Of a DNA stretch of 5,091 nt, positions 1 through 5,091 are shown in pieces (within the stretch, counting starts at the first letter, position 1; each line of letters opens with the position of its first letter). The translations under genes and the position numbers were made by a program. The notes below the pieces were generated by a model. It ran no database searches. It was not told the DNA's origin and saw only the letters and a list, made by a program, of their open reading frames with translations. This DNA is from a bacterium. GTDB taxonomy: Bacteria; Chloroflexota; Dormibacteria; Aeolococcales; Aeolococcaceae. The stretch covers positions 1 through 5,091 of the forward strand of contig JAJZMA010000132.1 in NCBI GenBank assembly GCA_021850405.1, given 5' to 3'.

Positions 1-1220
1 CCGGCAATGGCAGGCTGGTAGGTTGTAAAGCTGTTGTCAATCCCAAGCGTTCCAATGCCCGGCGTCAGCAGGCCGAGAAAGCATACTGCCAGAAGAAGGC
101 AGGTAGCTATCCAGATCTTCCTTGGGTGCCGACTGATGATGCGGGCGGAGTGCACGAGCAACAGGGGGTGGGAGCGGTGGTGCTCAAGGCTGTGCCTTGG
201 GATCGTGGGCCAGAACAGCCAGCGCCCACAGAGGGAAAGTACGGCTGGCAGTAGCGTCACTTGTGCAGTGAGCGCCAGGGCGATGGCAATGGCGGCCGTG
301 GGTCCGAGGCCACTTATGCTTTTGAGCGGAGAGAGCAGCAGGCACAAGAGCGCACAGATTACCGCTGCACCGGACAATGCGACAGTTGGAATCACCCTCT
401 TCATTGCCGTTTCCAGTGCGACCCGATGGTCCTTTTCCTTGCGCAGTTCCTCCCGATAACGCGAGGTGAGCAGGAGTGCATAATCCGTCGCTGCCCCAAG
501 CAGCAGGACATCCAGGATCCCAATGGTTTCGCCACTTACAATCAGGTCCGCCTGGGCCAGGTGGTAGATGAGGCCTTCAGTTATCAGCAAGGCAGTTGAC
601 GCGGTCACGAGGGGAAATATCCATAGCACCGGACTCCGGTAGGTTATTAGGAGCACGATGGCTACCACAATTACTGCTGCCAGAAGAACCGGACCGTCGA
701 TCCCGCCGAATACGGAGTACTCGGCTGCCGTGATTCCAGCATTTCCGGTTACGTAAAAGGCAAGGCCCGTATGGGGGCCGGGCAGTGCCCTCTCAATGGA
801 AGTTACATACGAGCTTATGCGATTTTCCGAGAGCGAGCGCGGTAGCTGGACGGGAAAGAATGCCATCGTATCCGTGCTGGAGACAGTAACTGGACCTGGT
901 GCCGACGCTCCGAGGACAGGTAGCTTTGACACTCTTGTGCGTGCCTGTCTGATTACCGCCATTTGCGATGCTGACAGGGGAGTCTGGGCCACTGCCAGGA
1001 CGATAGCGGCGTTGGTCTGGGTGGCTGGAAATCTGGCTGCAATCTCCTGCACGCGGGTTGACTGCGCGGATGCAGGCAGGTAGGCTGAATTCTGATTTTT
1101 TTCTACTGTCGGCAGGGAGACTGCAGCGCCAGTAAGCAGTGCTGCCGCTGCTGCCCAGACAGCAATGACTGCTATGGCAGCTGCCCGGTGGCGCGCTAGT
1201 GCGGGAAGAGAGAACTGCAT
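1..1220 (-). CDS. MMPL/RND-superfamily membrane transporter, N-terminal half (runs off the window)
   Basis: Reading the minus strand from the ATG at 1220-1218 gives 406 uninterrupted codons to the window edge, so the 3' part is missing. MMPL proteins are inner-membrane proton-driven exporters of lipids, siderophores or drugs; the substrate here cannot be told. Visible order: a short cytosolic start, TM1 about residues 11-33, an extracytoplasmic porter domain about 35-175, then hydrophobic helices about 176-194, 199-222, 231-252, 276-297 and 304-331. A helix at about 369-386 is followed by GIDNSF, the usual beginning of the second half. The key motif is GAATDYALLLTSRYREELR at 242-260, in which Asp246-Tyr247 match the Asp-Tyr pair of TM4 linked to proton relay in MmpL proteins. 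The segment SGLGPTAA (303-310) followed by LLPAVLSL (323-330) and a WP is also typical. An in-frame TAA three codons upstream fixes the start region. There is no strong ribosome site, only a GGA 10 bases away, so coupling to purB is likely. Confidence 0.88.
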   Translation of the reverse strand, partial: MQFSLPALARHRAAAIAVIAVWAAAAALLTGAAVSLPTVEKNQNSAYLPASAQSTRVQEIAARFPATQTNAAIVLAVAQTPLSASQMAVIRQARTRVSKLPVLGASAPGPVTVSSTDTMAFFPVQLPRSLSENRISSYVTSIERALPGPHTGLAFYVTGNAGITAAEYSVFGGIDGPVLLAAVIVVAIVLLITYRSPVLWIFPLVTASTALLITEGLIYHLAQADLIVSGETIGILDVLLLGAATDYALLLTSRYREELRKEKDHRVALETAMKRVIPTVALSGAAVICALLCLLLSPLKSISGLGPTAAIAIALALTAQVTLLPAVLSLCGRWLFWPTIPRHSLEHHRSHPLLLVHSARIISRHPRKIWIATCLLLAVCFLGLLTPGIGTLGIDNSFTTYQPAIA

Positions 1221-1238
1221 CAGAATTTATTCCATGAA
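1221..1238 (-). other. 18-base purB-to-MMPL spacer
   Basis: Only 18 bases separate the purB TAA (1241-1239) from the transporter ATG (1220). The spacer contains no hairpin or T-run that could terminate transcription. A short ATG-GAA-TAA reading also lies across the purB stop. The transporter is therefore probably on the same transcript as purAB. This is inferred from spacing alone. Confidence 0.5.
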
Positions 1239-2582
1239 TTATTGCCTGGACCGGGAACTGTCCACCTTTCCCGTTTGCCTCGACCTCATCCTGGCAAGCT
1301 GGGAAAACATGGCTCCGAGCTTGTCACTGTCCTGGTCTGGTTTCATCAGCTCGAGAAGTTCGGTTCTCGTTGCAAGCGCTGGGTCGATCTGGGCGACAAG
1401 TGCGTCGAGGAACGAAACTTCGCCGTCGAGTGTTTCGTTCGCGGCAGCCTGCACCTGGCGATATGCATCGTTCCTCGTGAGGCCCCGAAGGATCAGGAAG
1501 TGCAGGATGCGCTCGCTGTAGATCAGGCCCCTGGTTATCTCAAGGTTCTTGCGCATCCTGGCTGTGTCTACGTGCCACCCCTTTACAATCTGGTGCATTA
1601 GCTCAACGCTGTAGGAGAGCAGCTCACAGGTCTGCGGAAATGCAATCCTTTCTGCAGATGAATGGGAGATATCCCTTTCATGCCAGAGTGACACGTTTTC
1701 AAACCCTACCTGGACCTGGGAACGGATAGAGCGGGCAAGCCCACAGATCCGCTCAGAGAGGATTGGGTTCTGCTTGTGAGGCATTGCGCTCGACCCTTTC
1801 TGGGTGGCTGAGAATGATTCGCGGATTTCTCCTGCCTCTGTCCTGGCCCGGTTGCGTATCTCAAGGGCGAATGTCTCCAGTGTGGTTGCCAGGGACGCCA
1901 TGGCGTAGAGGCACTGCGCGTGCCGGTCACGCTGCAGGATCTGAGTGGAGGCGCATGATGGGGTCAAGTCCAGTCTGGAACAGACAAGCTGCTCAAGGCG
2001 GGGCTCGCCCTGGGCATAATTTCCCAGGGCACCAGATATTTTCCCCACAGATATTATCTGTCGCGCCTGCTGCAGCCGGGTGCGGTCACGGTCAAGCTGA
2101 AAACAGGCAACAGCAAGGCGGTGGCCAAATGTGGTGGGGCCAGCGTGAATACCGTGGGTCCTGCCGACGCAGAGTGTTGCACGGTGGTTAAGCGCCCTCT
2201 GGATAAGGGTGTCGATCAGGTCATCCAGCTGCTGCTCGATCTGGAGGAGAGACTTGCGTATCTGGATCGACAGGGCAGTGTCCAGCACGTCGCTCGAGGT
2301 AAGTCCGAAGTGGATCCAGCGTCTTCCTTCGGGCCCACACATTTCACCGAGTGCATCTACAAACGCAGCCATCTCATGCTGGGTTCGTGCCTCCAGCCCT
2401 GCCAGTCGGCCTGGGTTTGGCAGCTGGGCATTGCCGCGGATCAGCTCTGCTTCGTTTTTCGGTATCACGCCCAGTTCTGCCCAGCCCTCGACAACCAGCA
2501 GTTCGATCTCCATCCAGAGACGGTGTGTGGCATCAGAGGACCAGATGGAGGCGATTGCCGGGGATGAATACCGGGCGATCAC
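1239..2582 (-). CDS. purB: Adenylosuccinate lyase
   Basis: PurB is a cytosolic homotetramer of the fumarase/aspartase superfamily. It releases fumarate from SAICAR (giving AICAR) and from adenylosuccinate (giving AMP). With the GTG start at 2582 the protein has 447 residues and opens VIARYSSPAIASIWS, matching the common bacterial PurB N-terminus. The frame extends to an ATG at 2663, but those 27 extra codons lie inside purA and resemble no family sequence. Expected catalytic positions are present: His69 (TQHE), His91 (HFGLTSSDVLDTA), His143 (GRTHGIH) and the flexible-loop Ser264 in the signature SSAMPHKQNP (264-273); HERDISHSSAER follows at 301-312. Oddities: Gly148 stands where HAEP is usual (HAGP here), the final helix reads KLGAMF rather than the usual HVDxIF type, and a basic tail of about 17 residues follows. 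There is no clear ribosome site before the GTG, so translation probably depends on purA. Identification is secure. Confidence 0.96.
   Translation of the reverse strand: MIARYSSPAIASIWSSDATHRLWMEIELLVVEGWAELGVIPKNEAELIRGNAQLPNPGRLAGLEARTQHEMAAFVDALGEMCGPEGRRWIHFGLTSSDVLDTALSIQIRKSLLQIEQQLDDLIDTLIQRALNHRATLCVGRTHGIHAGPTTFGHRLAVACFQLDRDRTRLQQARQIISVGKISGALGNYAQGEPRLEQLVCSRLDLTPSCASTQILQRDRHAQCLYAMASLATTLETFALEIRNRARTEAGEIRESFSATQKGSSAMPHKQNPILSERICGLARSIRSQVQVGFENVSLWHERDISHSSAERIAFPQTCELLSYSVELMHQIVKGWHVDTARMRKNLEITRGLIYSERILHFLILRGLTRNDAYRQVQAAANETLDGEVSFLDALVAQIDPALATRTELLELMKPDQDSDKLGAMFSQLARMRSRQTGKVDSSRSRQ
2579..2582 (-). promoter_or_regulatory. GTGA stop/start overlap coupling purA to purB
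   Basis: On the minus strand the four bases GTGA hold both the purB start (GTG, 2582-2580) and the purA stop (TGA, 2581-2579). The bases upstream show no good Shine-Dalgarno match. This arrangement is a known mark of translational coupling, so purB is probably translated by ribosomes that finish purA. Confidence 0.75.
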
Positions 2583-3853
2583 TGGTGAAACTCGAACGTG
2601 CTTTCCCGGTCTGGGCCGACTGACACGAGAGAGATCGGCAGCCCTACCAGGGCTTCTATCCATTCCAGGTAGGCATTGGCTGCCATCGGCAGGTCATGTT
2701 TGCCCCTTGCTTTTTCAATCCCACCTTCCCAACCGGGGAGGGTCTCATACTGGGGCGTTGCGTTTGCAAGCTGGGAAGACTCGGGATTGGCGGTAAGAGT
2801 TACGTTGCCATCTACCTTATAGCCCGTACAGAGCATGAGTTCAGGGAGTCCTGACAGTACGTCCAGTTTTGTGACCACAAGCTCACTGACCCCAGAGAGT
2901 TTTATTGCCCTTTTGAGGAGCGGGATATCCAGCCAGCCGCATCTTCGCGCCCTGCCCGTTACAGTTCCGAATTCATGTCCCCGCTCCGAGAGGTGGCGAC
3001 CGATCTCCCCATCCTGTTCGGTTGGCAGGGGCCCTCCTCCTACACGAGTGACATATGCCTTGGTTACGCCGATCACCCGGGTTACGCTCATCGGGCCCAG
3101 GCCGGCCCCTGCCAGCAGCCCCCCGGCCACGGTCGAGGAGGATGTCACAAAGGGATAGCTCCCATGGTCAATGTCCAGGAGGGTCCCCTGGGCCCCCTCC
3201 AGAAGGAGTTGCCTGTCCGCCTCAAGGTAATCGTGGAGCAGGGTGGTGGTGTCACATATCAACGGACCTAGCTGCTCAGCGTAGCTACATAACTCCTCAA
3301 ATACCTCTCCCACAGCCAGTGGTGGGGAATTGTAGTAGGTAGTTAGCTGCTGGTTGTGAAGGTCACCCATCTCTTCCAGGCGCTCACGGAGGAGGGGCTG
3401 GTTGAGCAGTTCCCCTGCGCGAATGCCGACCCGGGCTGCCTTGTCCGCGTAGGCCGGCCCGATTCCCTGTCTGGTGGTGCCAATGGCGCTGCCGGCCCGT
3501 TCCTCACGGGCGGTGTCCAGCGCACGATGCCAGGGAGTGATCACGTGGGCATCCTGGGAAAGGCGCAGGTGACCGGTCTCAATGCTGGCAGCAGTCAGCC
3601 CGTCCAGCTCGGCAACCAGCACAGAAGGGTCAAAGACAATGCCATTGCCCATGACACAGATCGAGCGGGTGGAGAGGATCCCGCTTGGGATCAGTCGGAG
3701 CTTTAGGGTATGGTTGGCAGCGACGACGGTGTGGCCAGCGTTATTGCCGCCCTGGCACCGCACGACCGCATCAGCACGCGCTGCCAGTATGTCGGTGACC
3801 TTCCCCTTGCCCTCGTCTCCCCACTGGGTCCCTACCACTATCGTTATTGGCAT
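2579..3853 (-). CDS. purA: Adenylosuccinate synthetase
   Basis: PurA is a cytosolic GTP-dependent homodimer that joins IMP and L-aspartate to adenylosuccinate, the committed step from IMP to AMP. The 424-residue product is near the normal bacterial length of about 425-430 and looks complete. Motifs in order: GTQWGDEGKGK at 8-18 with catalytic Asp13; RCQGGNNAGHT at 32-42 with catalytic His41; GTTRQGIGPAYADK at 125-138 followed by Arg141, which corresponds to the IMP-binding arginine reached from the partner subunit; LLEGAQG at 217-223; DIDHGSYPFVTSS at 227-239; TRVGGGPLPTE at 269-279; GRARRCGWLD at 300-309, the aspartate-loop arginines; TKLDVL at 328-333, guanine recognition; and SVGPDR at 411-416. 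The ATG at 3853 is chosen because the family begins exactly there and AAGGAG lies four bases upstream. It is the first gene of the purA-purB-transporter unit and diverges from the guaC-like gene. Nothing essential is missing. Confidence 0.97.
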   Translation of the reverse strand: MPITIVVGTQWGDEGKGKVTDILAARADAVVRCQGGNNAGHTVVAANHTLKLRLIPSGILSTRSICVMGNGIVFDPSVLVAELDGLTAASIETGHLRLSQDAHVITPWHRALDTAREERAGSAIGTTRQGIGPAYADKAARVGIRAGELLNQPLLRERLEEMGDLHNQQLTTYYNSPPLAVGEVFEELCSYAEQLGPLICDTTTLLHDYLEADRQLLLEGAQGTLLDIDHGSYPFVTSSSTVAGGLLAGAGLGPMSVTRVIGVTKAYVTRVGGGPLPTEQDGEIGRHLSERGHEFGTVTGRARRCGWLDIPLLKRAIKLSGVSELVVTKLDVLSGLPELMLCTGYKVDGNVTLTANPESSQLANATPQYETLPGWEGGIEKARGKHDLPMAANAYLEWIEALVGLPISLVSVGPDRESTFEFHQ

Positions 3854-3857
3854 TTTT

Positions 3858-3863
3858 CTCCTT
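3858..3863 (-). promoter_or_regulatory. purA ribosome binding site (AAGGAG)
   Basis: AAGGAG on the minus strand is followed by AAAA and then the purA ATG. It is the only strong Shine-Dalgarno sequence at any start in the window and supports the ATG at 3853. Spacing is slightly short. Confidence 0.85.
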
Positions 3864-3875
3864 CAGGTCAGGCAC

Positions 3876-3906
3876 AATCTACTGGATTGAGTCGCGGAGC
3901 GCTCAG
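3876..3906 (-). promoter_or_regulatory. Candidate purA promoter
   Basis: On the minus strand TAGATT (3881-3876) fits the TAnnnT form of a -10 element. CTGAGC (3906-3901) is a poor -35 match at 19 bases. Transcription would start near 3869 and leave a leader of about 16 bases containing the ribosome site, a sensible geometry. The element match is weak, so this is tentative. Confidence 0.3.
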
Positions 3907-3913
3907 CCGGCTG
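3897..3913. repeat. Two abutting perfect palindromes
   Basis: GAGCGCTC (3897-3904) and CAGCCGGCTG (3904-3913) are both perfect palindromes and share one base. They lie just upstream of, or overlap, the candidate purA -35 region, where a dimeric repressor could bind. The regulatory role is inferred; such short GC-rich palindromes can also arise by chance. Confidence 0.45.
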
Positions 3914-3932
3914 CCACTTGTAATGGGTCGAA

Positions 3933-3951
3933 AGAGGGCCCGCGGCCCTTT
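3933..3951. repeat. GC-rich hairpin in the divergent region
   Basis: AGAGGGCC (3933-3940), loop CGC, then GGCCCTTT (3944-3951) form an eight-pair stem with one G-U pair as plus-strand RNA. No T-run follows on either strand, so it is unlikely to be an intrinsic terminator. It sits near mid-spacer and could be an operator or a leader structure. Confidence 0.4.
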
Positions 3952-3976
3952 GCGGCATGGTATGAGGTCCAGGCGT

Positions 3977-3982
3977 TAGAGT
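3977..3982 (+). promoter_or_regulatory. Candidate -10 element of the guaC-like gene
   Basis: TAGAGT fits TAnnnT and ends 10 bases before the ATG at 3993. Transcription would then begin only a few bases before the start codon, giving an almost leaderless mRNA. This is consistent with the absence of a Shine-Dalgarno sequence there. No convincing -35 is seen. Confidence 0.25.
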
Positions 3983-3992
3983 CACATACCGT

Positions 3993-5012
3993 ATGATGAC
4001 AGCAGTGTCCACAGCCCCGATCGATGGCCAGAGGTTTAGCGCCTTTCCACAGGTGTTTGATTTCGACGATATCAGCATAGTTCCGCGCCAGCAGTCTACT
4101 CTCCTTCATAGGTCTGATGCGAATGCCTCGGTTCGGGTGGGAGGCATGGAGCTAAGGGTTCCGCTGGTGGCTTCTCCCATGCCGGATGTATGTGGAAGCG
4201 AGATGTGTGCCAGCCTTGCGGTAGAGGGAGCTCTTGGACTGTTGCACCGCTTCTTGCCTATCGAAAGACAGATTGAGGATTATCGGGCAGCTGGTGCGAC
4301 CGGAGCAGCAGTCGGCGTGACTGGAGACTTTCAGGAACGGTTTGTGCGCCTGCTGGAGGCTGGGTGCAGGATCTTCTGCCTGGATACAGCCAATGGAGCC
4401 CATGTGCAGGTTGCGGTGGCCCTGAAATGGATGCGGGAGCAGGCCAGCGACCTGTTTCTTATTGCGGGTAACGTGGCATCTGCAGAGGCGTTCTCCTGGC
4501 TGGAAGAGCACGGCGCCGATGCCATACGGGTTGGGATAGCAGGAGGGGCGGTCTGTGAGACAAGGACCGAGACTGGAGTCTTTGTTCCAACGCCATACGC
4601 AGTTTATGAATGTGCTGCAGTAAGGAAGCGGGCACTCATCATTGGTGATAGTGGCGTCCGTACGCCAGCTGACATGTGCAAGTTGCTGGCGCTGGGGGCC
4701 GACCTGGTTATGGTGGGTTCTGCCTTTGCCGGGACCAGGGAATCTCCGGGGCGTGTGCTGATGGTGGAGGGGAAGAAGTACAAGATCCTGCGCGGAGCTG
4801 CCTCCTTCTCCGTTCAGCAGGAGGCCCGCAGCAGTCGGCCGGATTACGTCGAGGGATCCGAGACGCTGGTTCCATACAAGGGAGCTGTCAGGGATGTTGT
4901 GCAGCGGTTCCATGCTGGACTCCTGAGCTCCATGAGTTATCTCGATTCCCGGGACCTTGAGCAGTATCGTCAAAATGCAAGGTTTGTCCGGCTGGCCTGC
5001 CAGCATTCCTGA
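3993..5012 (+). CDS. guaC: GMP reductase-like enzyme of the IMPDH/GMPR family, no CBS domains
   Basis: A 339-residue TIM-barrel oxidoreductase. GMP reductase converts GMP to IMP and ammonia with NADPH in the cytosol; IMP dehydrogenase runs IMP to XMP. Motifs: FDFDDISIVPR at 22-32; VASPMPDV at 59-66; LLHRF at 83-87; CLDTANGAH at 129-137; LIAGNVASAEA at 156-166; the catalytic loop VGIAGGAVCETRTETG at 180-195, with nucleophile Cys188 and Thr190 (the C-x-T pattern); IIGDSGVR at 216-223; VMVGSAFAGTRESPG at 239-253; KKYKILRGAAS at 261-271; and YVEGSETLVPYKG at 285-297, with Glu287. The CBS pair of usual IMPDH (about 120 residues) is absent, and length and short flap match GMP reductases. From memory, HRF, the GAAS segment and VEG with a late SSxSY resemble Bacillus-type GuaC. 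AGTRESPG and VPYKG are equally IMPDH-like, so a CBS-less IMPDH remains possible. The start is ATGATG (3993 or 3996) without a ribosome site. It diverges from purA. Confidence 0.82.
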   Translation: MMTAVSTAPIDGQRFSAFPQVFDFDDISIVPRQQSTLLHRSDANASVRVGGMELRVPLVASPMPDVCGSEMCASLAVEGALGLLHRFLPIERQIEDYRAAGATGAAVGVTGDFQERFVRLLEAGCRIFCLDTANGAHVQVAVALKWMREQASDLFLIAGNVASAEAFSWLEEHGADAIRVGIAGGAVCETRTETGVFVPTPYAVYECAAVRKRALIIGDSGVRTPADMCKLLALGADLVMVGSAFAGTRESPGRVLMVEGKKYKILRGAASFSVQQEARSSRPDYVEGSETLVPYKGAVRDVVQRFHAGLLSSMSYLDSRDLEQYRQNARFVRLACQHS

Positions 5013-5035
5013 TCAGGCTGCCCTCAGGCTGCCTG
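5013..5035 (+). repeat. Tandem 11-base repeat forming an imperfect hairpin after guaC
   Basis: Directly after the guaC-like stop, TCAGGCTGCCC (5013-5023) is followed by TCAGGCTGCCT (5024-5034). The same bases fold into CAGGCTGCC (5014-5022), loop CTCA, and GGCTGCCTG (5027-5035), a nine-position stem with one T-T mismatch. It is placed like a terminator, but no T-run follows on the plus strand, so the terminator role is uncertain. Confidence 0.4.
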
Positions 5036-5091
5036 TGAAAGGCTGTTGGTCCTCTCTGTAGCAAGTTCAGAAACGGTTTTTAGCATCGGGC
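5024..5091 (-). CDS. Possible C-terminus of a convergent gene (partial)
   Basis: On the minus strand one frame is open from the window edge to a TGA at 5026-5024 and would encode about 22 residues ending MLKTVSELATERTNSLSQAA. The fragment looks helical but is too short to identify. Random sequence often stays open for this length, and the plus-strand frame continuing from 5013 is open as well. If real, the gene converges on the guaC-like gene and its stop codon lies inside the hairpin between them. Confidence 0.2.
   Translation of the reverse strand, partial: PMLKTVSELATERTNSLSQAA

Larger units (their letters stand above)
3854..3992. promoter_or_regulatory. Divergent purA / guaC-like intergenic region
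   Basis: These 139 bases separate the two divergent genes and must hold both promoters unless one lies inside a coding region. The stretch contains the purA ribosome site, two abutting palindromes (3897-3913), a GC-rich hairpin (3933-3951) and a short repeat at the guaC-like start codon (3985-3995). A five-base stem CAATC/GATTG (3875-3879 with 3885-3889) would sit in or near the purA leader. I recognise no purine riboswitch core and no known PurR box. Short minus-strand frames crossing the region look like chance. Confidence 0.7.

Noticed and set aside
34..1083. Plus-strand frames at 34-459, 261-599 and 796-1083
   Set aside because: They lie opposite the continuous MMPL coding frame on the minus strand, which has clear transmembrane and motif content.
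1763..2567. Two overlapping plus-strand frames (142 and 148 codons) opposite purB
   Set aside because: Shadow frames opposite purB with no ribosome site or family resemblance.
2209..2796. 195-codon plus-strand open frame across the purA/purB junction
   Set aside because: It is antisense to two secure enzymes and its Ser/Pro/Arg-rich product resembles nothing.
3933..3951. GC-rich hairpin as an intrinsic terminator
   Set aside because: No T-run follows on either strand and it lies between two divergent starts, where a terminator has no obvious use.
3854..3992. Purine riboswitch or PurR box between the divergent genes
   Set aside because: I see neither a three-way junction purine-aptamer core nor a recognisable PurR box; only short palindromes are present.
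3863..4109. Minus-strand frames of 71 and 68 codons upstream of purA as possible leader peptides
   Set aside because: They begin inside the guaC-like coding region, lack ribosome sites and family features. The longer one ends at the purA ribosome site, which is probably coincidence.
4152..5006. 284-codon minus-strand open frame antisense to the guaC-like gene
   Set aside because: It overlaps a gene with clear family motifs, its translation shows no recognisable motif and is rich in His, Pro, Ser and Cys as expected of an antisense shadow.
1239..5012. Phage-type purine (2-aminoadenine, PurZ) system
   Set aside because: PurA keeps catalytic Asp13, His41 and the normal bacterial motifs, and no DatZ, MazZ or phage gene is in the window, so it is housekeeping purA.

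Overview
The window is ordinary bacterial chromosome with moderate-to-high G+C (estimated by eye, mid to upper 50s percent). It is almost fully coding. Four genes can be supported, plus the possible 3' end of a fifth. No mobile element, CRISPR array, tRNA or rRNA gene is visible. The MMPL sequence style, the GTGA-coupled purB start and the TAnnnT-like promoter elements would suit Actinomycetota, but Chloroflexota and others cannot be excluded. The lineage call is weak.

Layout: a leftward (minus-strand) cluster reads purA (3853 to 2579), purB (2582 to 1239) and then a membrane transporter of the MMPL/RND superfamily (1220 to beyond base 1, cut by the window edge). purA and purB overlap by four bases (GTGA). 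The transporter starts 18 bases after the purB stop, so the three look like one operon. A 139-base divergent intergenic region (3854-3992) carries a strong purA ribosome binding site, several inverted repeats and two weak promoter candidates. To the right, on the plus strand, lies a 339-residue enzyme of the IMP dehydrogenase/GMP reductase family without CBS domains, best read as a GMP reductase (guaC-like). After it comes a short imperfect hairpin built from a tandem repeat, and possibly the C-terminus of a convergent gene.

Together the enzymes form a coherent purine interconversion module. GMP reductase would turn GMP into IMP, PurA would join IMP and aspartate to adenylosuccinate using GTP, and PurB would release AMP. 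PurB also acts earlier in de novo IMP synthesis (SAICAR to AICAR). The reason an MMPL-type exporter is co-transcribed with purAB is not evident from the sequence.

I found no convincing undescribed system. The points most worth checking are the mixed IMPDH/GMPR motif signature of the guaC-like enzyme, the transporter in the purine operon, and the palindrome-rich divergent regulatory region.
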